Assembly (NCBI RefSeq): GCF_023343835.1
Contig: NC_064449.1
Coordinates: 2,641,778-2,705,777 of the forward strand
DNA from: Lagopus muta
Lineage: Eukaryota > Chordata > Aves > Galliformes > Phasianidae
Length of the DNA: 64,000 nucleotides
Direction of reading: 5' to 3'
The position numbers and the translations under genes are program-made. The notes beneath the pieces are model-generated. The model was not told the DNA's origin, did no database searches, and was given only the letters and a program-made list of their open reading frames with translations. Of the stretch, positions 1-10,929 are shown one piece after another; position 1 is the first letter of the stretch, and each line of letters opens with the position of its first letter.

Positions 1-1540
1 CATGTCACCGTCTGAGAGCAGAGCCAGGTGCTGGGCTGCCCAATGAACCCTGAGGCTCAGTGCCAAAAGCCCCCTGACCCTTCACCACCCCCACCCCTGC
101 TGGCAGCCCCCTACTCACTGAGTCCTGGACACCACTGGGCTCCAACCCAGCCAGATTCACAGATCCAGTACATGACAGCAGAAGGACCATCCCCACACAG
201 CACCCCCCTGACAGTTCCAATCCTTCTATTTCCATCCTAAATGTGTCCACTTCTCCCTTCCATTGTACCGCACCGCCCTCCATCCCCAGCAGACCTTTGC
301 TCTCCATGATCCGTACCCAGGCACCATTTTCCACAAGTGAGTTCTGGTGTCCTTGCACAGGGGCTCTCCGTTTCTCTTCTTTTTCAGAGGATCCACTCTC
401 CTGCGAGCCAGAGCCACACAGTGCTCACCCCACTCTGACAGACCTCCCCCCCCCCAGCCTGGTGTAGCAATGCTAACACTCCTCTGAGCTGAAAAGTCTC
501 AGGGCTGTCTCTTGGCTCCATCTCCAGAATAACACAGGCTGTGCTGCCAAGGAAAGCAGAACTCTCCTCTGGATGCATGACTCCAACACAGCCCAGGTGT
601 GGACAGAGCCTCAGGGGTCCCAAGGCACTCCCAGCACCCCACACTGTGCACTGATGTATTGTCAGCCCAAGTCCTGACCCGGGGACAGCGCGGGGGTTGG
701 AAAGAGCCACCAGGAGGACAACAGAGTCCTGCAGAGCAGAGCTAGGACAGCATTTTTAGGGAGGGTTAAACCTGGGCTTCTAGCACAACTGGAGGGTGAA
801 AACAGACAGATCTCCATCCTGGATGTCAGGAAGCACTCCTTTCAGAAACTGTGCTACCTAGGATGCACGTGCTCACATAGACCAGCCCTACAGCACAGCT
901 GAGGAGGGAAATGCCCGAGTTTGTGCCACTGGTCCCATCCCATCTCCAGGATGCTGCACCTGACACCATCACACCGCCACACACAGCCTGGTGCACAAGC
1001 TGGGAGGGATCCCTGTCCCACTGCACATCACCAGTTGCAAAGCTGCCACAAATGGGCCCCACTGGCTCCTGGAGAAGTGCAGCAGCCATATCAGACTGCA
1101 ATTAGCCACAACTGTGCTGCTTCAGCAGTTTAGAGGCTCCAGGTTAAAGGCTCATTCAGCAGCACTCTCGTCGCCACCGCTCCAACGTGTGCTCTGCAAG
1201 CTGGATGGAAAATGTTCTGACATTAATAATTAAACGAGAGATTTGGTCCAGATCTCAAAGGTACTCCCATAAATGGCAAAACGCTGAAAAGCCACCCAGG
1301 TGCGGGCTGCTGGATGCACAACTCCAGGTATTTCACAATGAAAAGAGGTTCCAGTGCTGTCTTAGAGGGAAGTCCTCCTCGCCACCATCACCATTTCACC
1401 ACTGCACAAGGGACAAGCGTGATCCCTGCTGAAGCAGTGCAGGAGTTCATCACGGGAGCTTTTTCCATGCCTAACAGCCAAGCACAACACCTCCTCGTTT
1501 CTGCTTCCACACATCGCTCTGGGAATGTGACGTTCACTTT
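1..1540. other. No recognised gene (1.5 kb)
   Basis: I find no conserved protein segment on either strand. Short open frames are present but have no domain-like composition and no consistent splice signals. It may be intron or flank of a gene lying to the left; the minus-strand splice donor in the CpG island next door would fit a minus-strand gene whose first intron covers this stretch. Confidence 0.4.
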
Positions 1541-2260
1541 CAGAGGGACCGCACGGCTCCCCGCTCTCCCCATTCGCTCACCCAGCAGCACATCACACCC
1601 GCGTGCACAGACCGCACCGCTCGCCCCTCGCCGGCCCCACCGCGGCTGAGCGCCCGGCTGGGGTTCCGCTCCCCGAATAGAGACGAACAAACTTGCAGGG
1701 CACGCTGAGCGTTCTGCCGTTGGAACGCGGAGAAACGCAGCTTTCCTCCCGCAGCACCGCGGCCCGCTTGCTCGGTGCTACCAAACCCCGCGCGCTCACT
1801 GCGGTTCCGAACCACCCGCAAAGCCGGTACCGGGACCTGGAGACAGCGCGGTACCGGCAGCCCGCCGTTGTCCCCGCGGGATGCTCCTCCCGGAGCCGCA
1901 GCCCCGCACTTACCTGGGCAGCTCCCGGCTCGGCACCGCGGCACCGCAGCATCGCGGCGGCAGGAGGGAGCGCGGCCGCCCCCGGGCGGGTCGGGGCGGG
2001 TCGGGGCGGGCCGGGGCTCCGCTACCTGCGGGCACCGAGCGGAGCGGAGCGGCACGGAGCGGCTCGGCCGGGCACCATGGCACGGAGCGGGCAGTGCGCA
2101 TGCACCGGCGGCGGAGCTGCGGGAGGGTGCGGGTGTCCGTCCGTCCTCAGGAACGGGTGACGGCGACGGGGAACGGCGCGGAGCTGCGTCAGGGGAGGGT
2201 CGATCGGGGAGTAGGGAAAGGTTCTGCTCCACAGGGCGGCGGGCACGGAATTGCGCCCAT
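1540..2260 (-). promoter_or_regulatory. CpG island, probable promoter/first exon of a left-hand gene
   Basis: This stretch is extremely GC- and CpG-rich, with GC boxes (repeated gggcggg near 1,985-2,010), and contrasts sharply with its flanks. On the minus strand a short open segment starting with ATG at 1,952 runs into a good splice donor (CAG then gtaag) at 1,913-1,909, so it could be a first exon of about 13 codons, or a non-coding one. In mammals PXMP2 lies divergently beside POLE, which makes it a candidate for the left neighbour, but I could not match the PXMP2 N-terminus here. The transcribed strand is uncertain. Confidence 0.5.
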
Positions 2261-2334
2261 GGGCTGCAGGCGCAGGGAGCGTTTGGGCACAGCTCGCGGA
2301 TATCGGGTTTGGGTGGTCCTGATAGGGAGCCAGG

Positions 2335-2965
2335 AGCTGGACTCCGACAGACTCTTTAGCGGGGTTTGTTGTGACAGGACAAGGGGAAATGGTTTCAAAC
2401 GAAGAAGGCTGCATATAAAGAAAAAAGGGTTTTTTTTACAATCAGAGAATCATGGAATGGTTCGGGTTGGAAGGGACCTTTGAGATCATCCAGTTCCAGC
2501 CCCGTGCTGTAGGCAGGGACGCCTCCCAGGGACCAGGTTGCTCACAGCCCCATCCAGCCTTGAGTGCTTCCAGGGAGGGGGGGCATCCACAGCTTCTCTG
2601 AGCAACCTATTCCAATGTCTCATCACCTTCACAGTAAAGAATTTCTTCCTCATATCTAGTCCAAATCGTCCCACTCTCACTATAGAATCATCTCTCTTTG
2701 TCCTGTCACTTTAAAAAAAGTCCCTCCTCAGCTTTCCTATAGGCCCCTTTTGGGTATTGGGTCAATAAAGGTAGTGAAACACTGGCACAGATTGCCCAGA
2801 GATGTGGTAGATGCCCCATCCCTGGAGACATTCGAAGTCAGGCTGGACAGGGCTCTGAGGAGCTGTGGATGTCCCTGTTCACCACAGGGGAGATGGGTCA
2901 GATGGCCTTTAAAGGTCCCTTCCAAGTCAAACCATTCTACAATCCCTGTGGGTCTCTTTCAGCTT
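2335..2965 (+). mobile_element. CR1 LINE fragment interrupted by a second, inverted CR1
   Basis: A plus-strand CR1 3' fragment is recognisable in two pieces, about 2,365-2,438 and 2,767-2,965, reading the typical CR1 ORF2 end (TRGNG, then KHWHRLPRDVVDAPSLETFE). Between them, about 2,440-2,765, sits a CR1 in reverse orientation, beginning with the inverted 3' end (gaatcatggaatggttcggg). This is a nested insertion. Boundaries are approximate. Confidence 0.8.
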
Positions 2966-2984
2966 GGATTCTCTGGTTCTAAGA

Positions 2985-3050
2985 TTCTATAGCTCCATGG
3001 TTCCATGGCACCATGCTTCTGTGGTTCCATGCTTCTGTGGTTCCACAGTC
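2985..3050. repeat. ggttcca-type simple repeat at the array's left edge
   Basis: Degenerate repeats of ggttccatgg / gtggttccatgc lead directly into the first base shared by all three array units (tccacagtcaggagg). Shorter versions of the same repeat occur at the corresponding junctions at 11,618-11,640 and 21,370-21,402, so the repeat marks the duplication breakpoints. Confidence 0.7.
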
Positions 3051-4269
3051 AGGAGGCCGCTGTCACCAACAAGATCTCTGCTTTTTCACCCAGCTCTTAG
3101 GAGCTCCTCCGGGCTCAGCAGCCTGAGGTTGCAGTGCAGGCAGCACAGCCACGCGCTGCCATATGGCTGGAGTGCTCGGGGCAGATGTCCACCGCTCCTT
3201 GGTGCTCGATTTTTGGTCCACTGCTGTAAAACAAGGTGGGGGGATCACCATCTGCTGCCCGGGCAGAACTAGTCCTCCTCCTTGGAAATAGCCACTCCCA
3301 TTCATTCCCATATCCCTTATTTTACATCACCCTTCGGCATTCACTGTTTTTCCCTTGCTTTGAAGACAGGGATCTGTTCCCCCTGCTGCCTGCCAGGCAT
3401 GCTTTCTATTTTCTGCACTGAACTGCTTTCCTTATCCTTCATACCCTGTTTGGAGGTGTCAGCATCTCTATGTGCCTTTTCTTAGCACATGCCCCACACA
3501 GACATTGTCTTCATGCTGTGATTTTTGAGACCACCTTGAGTGCACAGAAAAGTTTTTTCTCCCCTCGATGCAGATTGTGCTGGGTTACCACTGCCTTTCA
3601 CACTGATTACACAACCTTGATACTGTGTAGGATGTCGACTGCCCTCTCGTGGGGCATTACTTACACGTCTCATGGTCCTGGCCTGAATTTCCACCCCCAA
3701 TGGAAACGCTCAAGAAGGGGAGGCCCATCTCCTGACTGGCTGCCGGGCATGGGACAGCTCTCCTTGATGCGACTGAGCCCTTTTTGAAGGTGAGATGCTC
3801 TCTGCTCAGTAGGAGGGGACAAGCCCTGTGGCACTGCTCTGCCTGCAGCCCCCAGCATGGGACATGGATGGATCTGGGCCAAGACACGTGTCCCCATCTC
3901 TGTCCAAGCACACTGGGGCAAATCAGGCCAGTATGGGGTACAATCCTGGGCTCTCCATGGTGGCACACGGAAGGACTTGAAGGAATCCTTATGCAAACCA
4001 TGCCCTCGGGAAGAAGCACTGCCTCCCTGTCCCTCTGCCTCTCCTGCCTCTCATCTCCCTGCCCTGACACACTGAGGCCAGATGGGGAGGTGATGACACA
4101 CCTTGTTTCCTTGACATCACTCCATACTTTCACTTTCTAGGGAAGTGACACAGGCTGAAGAATTGTGGGCAGCTGCCTGTTTCCGTTCAAACATCTGCAG
4201 CCCCGAGTCTTATGCCTCTCACCCACAGACATCACCGTGTTTCAGGCGGCTGTAAACGGCAAAGCAAAG
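3050..4269 (+). other. 5' flank and putative untranslated exons of sensor gene copy 1
   Basis: This stretch is conserved in all three units but is not coding. It contains acceptor-like sites at 4,140 (tttctag) and 4,228 (cacccacag); the second would start the exon holding the ATG at 4,270. Unit 1 has about 118 bases more than units 2 and 3 here, differing around 3,857-3,990. Copy 1 has no POLE-like promoter in front of it, unlike copies 2 and 3, so its promoter is not identified. Confidence 0.5.
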
Positions 4270-4516
4270 ATGGCAGAGACCACGCTCAGCTCCACAATCT
4301 TCATCCGTGTGAAGTCTTCGTCAGGAAAATATATTTTTGTGCTGCTGTCTTTGGATGACACAGTGCTGGACCTAAAGATGAAGCTATTTGCACTGGATAG
4401 CTATTTTAATCCTTCTGAGTCAATACTGATTCATGATGGCCAGGAGTTATCGAATGAACGAACTCTCAGACATTACAACATCACCTCCAACAGCACTGTA
4501 CACCACTTTCTTAGGT
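4270..4516 (+). other. UBL exon, copy 1
   Basis: Encodes 82 residues that align with ubiquitin along its length: a VKSSSGK turn, [10 protein letters not shown] for the helix start, LIHDGQEL for the ubiquitin 43-50 segment, RTLRHYNI for RTLSDYNI, and STVHHFLR for the C-terminal strand. Ubiquitin Ile44 is kept as Ile; Lys48 is Gln; Val70 is Phe in this copy. The exon ends AGG T before gtaagt. Confidence 0.85.
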
Positions 4517-7500
4517 GTAAGTACCAGGCCAGAGGAGGGGAGTGGCATGGGAGCAGGCTGGCCTCTGGCTGCCAAGGGAAAGGGGCAAGAGGACCATCAG
4601 GCATGGAGCCCTGTGTCTTGGGAGGGAAGAACTGGGAGGAGAGGGCAGAAAGGAAAATGGATGTAGGGCAATGCTTCCCCTGATGTGACCAGGCTCCTGA
4701 GCTCTCCTCTGCTTTCTATTGCTTGTGCCATATGAGGTGGTGGTTTAGCTCCCTTAAAGGGCAAGGAAGATGTCTCAGGCAAGATCACAGTCCTCACTGG
4801 CACTCTTGTGGAGGAAGGGGATCTGCACTGGTGTTGACTGTGTGTCCACTTCATTTGTGGAAGTTGTGATAAACCTGGGATTATCTGGTGGTGCACCAGG
4901 GGACTGTGTAGCCAATGGGATAGGGAAGACTGGGTGAAGGTAGGATGGCTTCATTTTGGTTGGAAAAGACCCGTTCCTGGGAACAAATTCTTCCAGACAT
5001 CCAGCGTGAACTTAGCCAGTTCCAAACTCATATGCGTGTCACCCAATCAAAGAGATCAACACTATCCTCTGCAGCATCCTCCTTTAAGGTGATTGCAGTG
5101 AGTTGTGAGACAATGATCATCTTTTTTTTCCAGCCACAGGTGATCAAGAACCAGAAATGGAACTGCAGGGCAGTCCAGCAGACATCACCTCAAGGCTAGT
5201 AAATCAGAGTATTCCGCCAGTTGTCATTCCAATAGCAGAATTTCAGGGCCCTCAGGCAGGCATCTCAAGGATACATAGTCAGGGCCCTCTGACAATCAAC
5301 ACCTCAAGGACGTATAATGTGGGCCCTATGGCATGCATCACCTCAAGAATAGTAGTGGAGGGCGGTCCAGCACGTATTGCCTCACAGATAAAAAGGCAGG
5401 GCAGTCCGGCAAGCGTCACCTCAACAAGAGCAATGGTAAGGTCCAGTGGGATGCCTGAGACCTGGGACAGAGGGAGGAGTGTGACAGGGCTGGACAGCAG
5501 GCAAGACTTTGCACCATGAGCCCACAGCCATCCCCACTGGGATCTGTGGCACTCAGTGTCCTGCAGCAGGGCTGGCCTGTGCTGCATCCAGGAGGCCTCT
5601 CCTCGTACCCCTGGCAAGCAAGCATGGCTGAGAGGAGAATTATGGCTTGGGAGTGCTCTTCCTGTGTTCCCTTCTCCAGGAAATCCAGAAATGGCCACAG
5701 TCAGATGTCCCAGCAGAGGAGAGAAGCTGTCGCTGTGTGAGGCAGGTAAGGGTCCTTGCCTGCAGCTCTGCTCTGCACCGGCCTAACAGGTCCTCACTGA
5801 GCCTGCATGCCTCGAAAATGTCCCATGCCTACCTCAGATCACAGGATGGTTGCCAGTCATTTTCCTGGCCTCTTCTCTGATGAGTGATGTTTTCTGGACA
5901 GCACACAGCATGGTCTGTAGTCCTCTTGTTCTGAAGAGGTAAAAAAATCACAGTGTGCCTGATACAAAACCGCAGCAGGAAATTAAAGCACTGGGAACCT
6001 TTCATGAGCGTTCCTTTGCTGAACAGCTACTTCCCACCATGTCACGTGTCTGAGAAAGAGCAGAAGGTGTCTGGGGCTGCTTGGTGACATGCAGCTGAGA
6101 GAAGGCACCATGCTGGGTCACCTTCGGCCATGTGACAGAGCCTGCACATCGAGAACTGGTTCTGCAACCAGGCCACCAGGCACCTCGCTTGCACCAGGCC
6201 CCTGCTGCTTTCATGCTGACTGTCCTTCATCATCCTTTCTTCTTTTTAGTTCTCTGCTCTGGACACAGGACAAAAATACCAAAATAACATGGCTTGGGCA
6301 AAGCTGATCATTACCCTGCTGCTGCTTGTGTGGTTCACAGCTCATGGGCCAACCTGCACTGTGCTTCACTGCAGTACGCCTCCTGCAAGCGGCATCCAAT
6401 GCACAACACCCCATTCAGCTCCAAACCAGTTGCACTTGTGTTGCAGGAATTTCAAGAAGTGAGGCCGAAGATAGATCCACATATTTTGGAGGAACAAAAC
6501 ACATACAAGTAAGAGCTCCTAGGAGAAGTGGGAACGCTTTCCAAAAGCCCTCATCACACACGGCGTGAGCCTGCCTTCTCTCCCACTTGCAGAGCTTGTC
6601 TCCCTGGACCAGGCATCTTCCAGTGCTCTGAGACGGGCCTTGCCTTCAAGGTGGAGTCAGCAGCCACCATCGTGTACAGATATGCCTCCTGGAGCACGCA
6701 TCTGAAAGAGGCTGACCAGAATGTGTGGGTACCTGCTGGGCCTCTTTTCAACATCGGGGCGCTGCCTGGAACTGTGCGAGCTGTGTATCTCCCCCACTTC
6801 ATCTGCCTGTCAGGTACGGAGCCATGGGACCTGCTCCAGGCACAGCCCCCTGCTGCTCAGGCACCTGGGTTCTCCCAGGCTGCTTTCCCTCAGCCTCCAA
6901 TTCCTGTCTGCCAGGGATACTTCCAGGACCTATACACACAACATACACATAACAGCAACTTACCAGAGCATCTTCTTAGGATCTCCATTAAGATTGATCC
7001 AAATTTTGTCCTCCCATCAGAGGTAGCCTGTACTTTCTAGTATTCTTCCACCTTGCTTTGCCATCCTCCATCCTTTTTTAACGTTATATTGAAACTTCAC
7101 AGTGCTCCCTTTCCCACCACCTGCTCTGCACTCACACCACTGCATTCTCCTTCCCTCTTCTCGCAGTGGCTGTGGTGACCCACAAGGTTCTGCCCCAGAT
7201 CCACAGCAGTCCCAAGTTGCTACCTCAAATTTGCAGTTTTCTGAGCCCAAAGGTGGGCAATCAAAGAACTGTAATACCAAGCCACGCACAGGAACCGTGT
7301 AAATCTCAGGGTATACATCACCCCTAAAGCAGAGCATGTCATTTTGTATTGGTTTGTCTTTCCTTTTTTTCTAATAAACCCTCAAAGAGAAAGAGGTAAC
7401 CTGGTAGGGTGCAAGGAAGACAAAGCAGAACCTTGTTGCCTTTGCTGTCTCTTTCAGATGTAGACATCAGTGGGTGCTCGATTGCCCATTTTGAATTCCA

Positions 7501-10259
7501 GAAGATGACCATACAGCAACCAACAGAAGTGATGGCCTTCTCTGCTGTCCTGGAGAATCCCAGCTTCTCTCTTCTTGGAGTGGTTTGGAGAAAGTTACGT
7601 TCAGCCATGTCTCTCCCTGTGCACTCCTTAGTGCTGATCTTCCAGCAGCTCTCCGCTGCAAATACAACCCTGCATCTCTACCTGATCCCAGATGACAGCT
7701 CTGTGAAGAAGGTAAGGTGGAGGGAGCTTGACCAGTTCTGGGGATGGCATCTGGGGTGGCTGCAGTTTCAGGGAATGGGTTTGTTAAGCAGAGAGCTCTC
7801 TCAGGAATCTCTGTGTTTTTGGCTGGGACAGCATATCCCAGCATGAGCAAAGACATGGCGCAGGATGCTCTGCGACGTGGAGCAGAGCACATGTCAGACA
7901 TGTGGCTGCTGCCATGCACAGTAATAGGTGGCTGCATACCAGATGATCTCCTGTTGTCTGCAGCCCTTACCCTCTGATAGCACTGCCTCCAATGCACATT
8001 CAGGGCTCTGTTCTGACAGGTTGGTCTCTTCTCTTCTTGACTTTCCAAGGTCAGTGAGAGCTACCTCCAGCTCACAGCTGTTTTTTTCAACACTCAAAAG
8101 TGATCCTTGATGTTTACAGGCCATTGAAAGACAAGAGACAAGCTGGAACTCAAAGCTTATTCCCAAGCCTCCTCCATTCCATCCCCTGTTTTTTGGCCAC
8201 AGATACCAGGTGTCCAGTAACACTCAAGTGAAGATTACACCTGAAGTAAGTGGGACAGTTTCCTTTTTTAAATTATTTTGGTTTTGAGTGAAACAGAAAG
8301 TTCCACAGCTTCTCTGGGCCTCCAGTTCAGCATAGTAATCTTTAACCTATTATCTAATCAGAATTTCAGACTTGTCTCAGCCTCTGTACATTACCTCATC
8401 TCATCACTGTACACTTCCAAGAGGCTCTACCTTCTCTTAACACTATTGAAAACAATGATTAGTTCTTTTCTTTGCCCTTTCTTCTCCAGGAAAAAAAAAA
8501 GTCACTCTGCCACTGCTTGAACGTCATGTTCTCCAAATTGCAGTGGTGATGCAACGCTCAGAGAACATAAAAATGGTGGTAAAATCTCTGCTCATAAAGG
8601 CTTTCAGTATTCCATTAGACCAAGGCTGAGCCCATCTAGAGTTGGCAACACAGTCCTTCTGTGAAGGACAACAGATGAGACACTCCAGAGTTCCATGCCT
8701 CTCACACTTTTTTCTTTGTTTCTGTGTGGCCTGGAAACATGAGATGATGTTTGTAAATTCACAGCTCCACAGCGTGACACCCAACTTCCTTCTTATCTTT
8801 ACAGCCACACTTGAAATTCTGTCGAAGGAGTTCAAAGAAACAACAGCACTTTGTTGAGATCTACATCAGGAAAATGGCTGAGGAAGTGGAATTCTTTATT
8901 ACAGATGGACAGAATGACACCGAGGTCTGGAGGGCATCGCTGAGGTCAGGTAGGATCAGATGCATCTGTAAGGGGGATTGAGATGATGGCTCACTGAGCT
9001 GCACTTCTCGTGACAGCAAAAAGAGAAGCTCAGATACTCTGAGTGCAGGGTATGGAATTGTGCCTTGGGATTCCCTCTCTGTTAGGCTAACTCTGCACCC
9101 CTAAACTAACACCTGCAAATGTACACAACACTGCACCCTGCTTAGCTGAGCTCTTAACAGATGGGCAAGGAATACTGTAAGCAGGAATTAATGGCTAATG
9201 GGTCCACGGAACATCAGGTATCTCAGTAAGGCTTCTAGAAAGAGTCTCCATTTCTGTGATGGTGTATTTCATAAGCTCCCTCCTTTCTCTTTCAGGTGAT
9301 ATTCGTCATTCTAGAAATGAATCCAAAAAGCTTTTAGGTCAGTACGGGTTTTCAGAGCTACAGTTATTGAGTCTGAATATTTCTTTGGGGATTTCAATCT
9401 TCTGGCTTAAAGCAGATAACCAACCACCATTTTCACATACCTGTGACTCTTTCAAGACAAAAAAACTTTAAAACCTTTATTCCCTCACTGCTGGCTGCTT
9501 GCTCTCTAACCTGGCATAGTGTTGAGGACCCTCCAAACGGTTTTGCTTTCTCTGTGATCAGACATACTCTTTCTATAGAGAATGAGCTACAGCTAGTACA
9601 GTTCACAGCCCAGAAATATTTCATGGGACTTTCAAAATCTGGTGGAGTTGGAGCATCTCATACCTTATCACAGAGCCAGTGCTTCCCTCTTCCTTCAAAT
9701 ACCGTAGGATCACAGAAGGGACGGTCCCTGAGCTGTCACCAACCTGACCTCCCTCAGCTCGGGCCCTGTCCTTGCCTTGGCTCCAATGCTTCCACCGCTG
9801 ATGAGGGAGCTTTCTTCTGGTGGCTCAGCCTCCTGGCCAGAGAGCAGCACTGCTGGGGCACTGGAGGGAATGGGAGCACGTGGCTGTGGGACAGAGCAAA
9901 GGGCCCCTGGGTGTGTTGGCTAGGATGCAGAATACCACAGCAGGAACCAACTTGCCTTGTCACGTGCAGCACAGTAACACAAGCTTTGGTATCTGCTAGG
10001 TGCAGCCTTCCTGAAGAAGCACAAGACAGAGCTTTGTTCCAGGATGGGGCAGCTTTCCTCCATTCTACTAAATTTAAGTGTTGAAGATGTAATCAACAGT
10101 GAAGAAGAAGAGGAGGTGCAAGCTCAAAATACAAAACAAAAGAAGAATCAATTTCTTCTGGACCTAGTGGAGAAAAAAGGGCTCAAGGCCCAAGAGAAGC
10201 TCTTTCAGGTCCTCCAGACAAAAGACCCATTCCTTGTTGAAGACCTGGAGAACAACTAA
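4270..10259 (+). CDS. UBL-FIIND-CARD sensor-like gene, copy 1
   Basis: Proposed NLRP1/CARD8-type innate immune sensor; the function is inferred from domains. Exons: 4270-4516, 5140-5435, 5680-5745, 6447-6508, 6593-6813, 7458-7711, 8120-8245, 8805-8949, 9296-9337, 10000-10259. All junctions keep phase, giving about 572 residues: UBL (1-82), linker of imperfect 12-15-residue repeats (about 84-181), ZU5 (about 204-360), UPA (about 361-475) and CARD (about 490-572). The start ATG lies in aaagATGgc after an acceptor at 4,228. The 48-nt LRGG exon used by copies 2 and 3 is decayed here, so the UBL joins the linker directly and in frame (Arg-Cys-Asp). The linker is more than twice as long as in the other copies. 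In UPA, the motif that reads [11 protein letters not shown] in copies 2 and 3 is CRRSSKKQQHF. No NACHT or LRR exons are seen. The reading frame is otherwise intact. Confidence 0.82.
4731..4778 (+). pseudogene. Decayed diglycine (LRGG) mini-exon, copy 1
   Basis: This is the counterpart of the 48-nt exon at 13,210 and 22,971. Three independent lesions are visible: the acceptor AG is changed (gttgcag to gtgccata), the CGA codon for the second Arg of LRLRGG is TGA, and the donor gt is gc. Because the exon is 48 nt long, skipping it keeps frame, so the gene can survive without it. Confidence 0.8.
5140..5435 (+). other. Expanded repeat-linker exon, copy 1
   Basis: 98 complete codons made of about seven degenerate units with the core Gly-Pro/Ser-x-x-x-Ile-Thr-Ser-Arg (for example GSPADITSR, GPMACITSR, GPARIASQ, GSPASVTST). 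Copies 2 and 3 have about three such units in 143-146 nt. The exon keeps phase at both ends despite the expansion, and looks like an intragenic coding minisatellite. Confidence 0.75.
7167..7378 (+). other. Alternative 3' terminal exon with intronic poly(A) signal, copy 1
   Basis: A strong acceptor (ttccctcttctcgcag) follows the exon ending at 6,813 and is in frame with it. The open frame ends at TAA 7,325-7,327 and AATAAA follows at 7,373-7,378. Use of this exon would end the protein inside ZU5, before the autoproteolysis exon. Homologous exons in copies 2 and 3 end earlier at a TAG. This is inferred from sequence only. Confidence 0.45.
7458..7711 (+). other. FIIND autoproteolysis exon (ZU5/UPA boundary), copy 1
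   Basis: Contains Ser-Phe-Ser at 7,562-7,570 in the context ENPSFSLLG, matching the S-F/S self-cleavage motif of NLRP1 and CARD8. A His codon at 7,487-7,489 (AHFEF) lies 27 residues before the cleaved Ser, the same spacing as between NLRP1 His1186 and Ser1213. Downstream, [13 protein letters not shown] matches the conserved UPA strand. Confidence 0.92.
10000..10259 (+). other. CARD exon, copy 1
   Basis: Last exon, 85 residues and TAA. An amphipathic helical pattern ([69 protein letters not shown]) matches the six-helix CARD layout of NLRP1/CARD8, including the paired leucines and the late KDPFLVEDL helix. The end (ENN stop) is shared with copy 2 but not copy 3. Confidence 0.82.
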
Positions 10260-10920
10260 GACTGGGAAAGCAGATGGCTTTTGCTCCGATTGGCAGATTA
10301 AGGAAGTGACAGGAGAGTCAGGCAAATGGAGGGATTTGTCTGTGCGTGAATCCTGACCTTTCCATGCAAAATCCATGATACAAAGCAATGCCTAAGCCTT
10401 CTGAGCCACCAACTGCCAGGCCTGCTTCCCTTACCTGATGTGCTCACTACAAGAGGACTCGATCACCACTGAGGAGCTGCTGGAACGAGAAACCTTGGTT
10501 CCTAATCCAGTGCCCATGTTGTGAAGCCATCTGCCTTCTGAGAACACAGGGCCTCTGCAGGGTCTCCAGATGCTCCAGGCAGCTGCTGGTCGAGGAGCTC
10601 TCTTCACAACAGGAACCTCACAGAGTCACAGAATTATAGGGATTGGAAGGAACCTCTGGAAATCCCCCAGTCGAACACTGCTTAGAGCAGCTTCCTTACA
10701 GAACGTTACACAGGAAAGTGCTCAGGCAGGGTTTGAATATCTCTGGAGAATGAGACTTTACAGCCTCTCTGGGCAACTTGTTCCACTGCTCTGTCACTCT
10801 CATAGTATCGTTTTTCTTTATGAAATAAAATCATAAAGTCCATCCATCAACCTGACCATGTTTTCAGCTAGTTTTTGTATTACATTTCTTATACTGCGTC
10901 TTTTCCTTCAATGTTTCTCA
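10260..10920 (+). other. 3' UTR of copy 1 with inverted CR1 fragment and poly(A) signal
   Basis: Homologous sequence follows all three CARD exons. A CR1 3' fragment in reverse orientation covers about 10,620-10,815 (starting tcacagaattatagggattgg). AATAAA at 10,824-10,829 is the best poly(A) signal and recurs in copy 2. Confidence 0.6.
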
Positions 10921-10929
10921 GTGTACGCC

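Noticed and set aside
1910-1952. PXMP2 first coding exon
   Set aside because: The short minus-strand frame before the splice donor does not resemble the PXMP2 N-terminus, so no symbol was assigned.
4165-4269. N-terminal extension of the copy 1 UBL protein
   Set aside because: Would need a GTG start and crosses an acceptor at 4,228; the ATG at 4,270 is shared by all three copies and fits the ubiquitin-fold start.
7167-7253. Internal FIIND exon between the exons ending at 6,813 and starting at 7,458
   Set aside because: Including it breaks the frame of the cleavage exon in copy 1, and copies 2 and 3 have a stop and no donor; direct joining 6,813 to 7,458 keeps phase and matches NLRP1. Kept only as a possible terminal exon.
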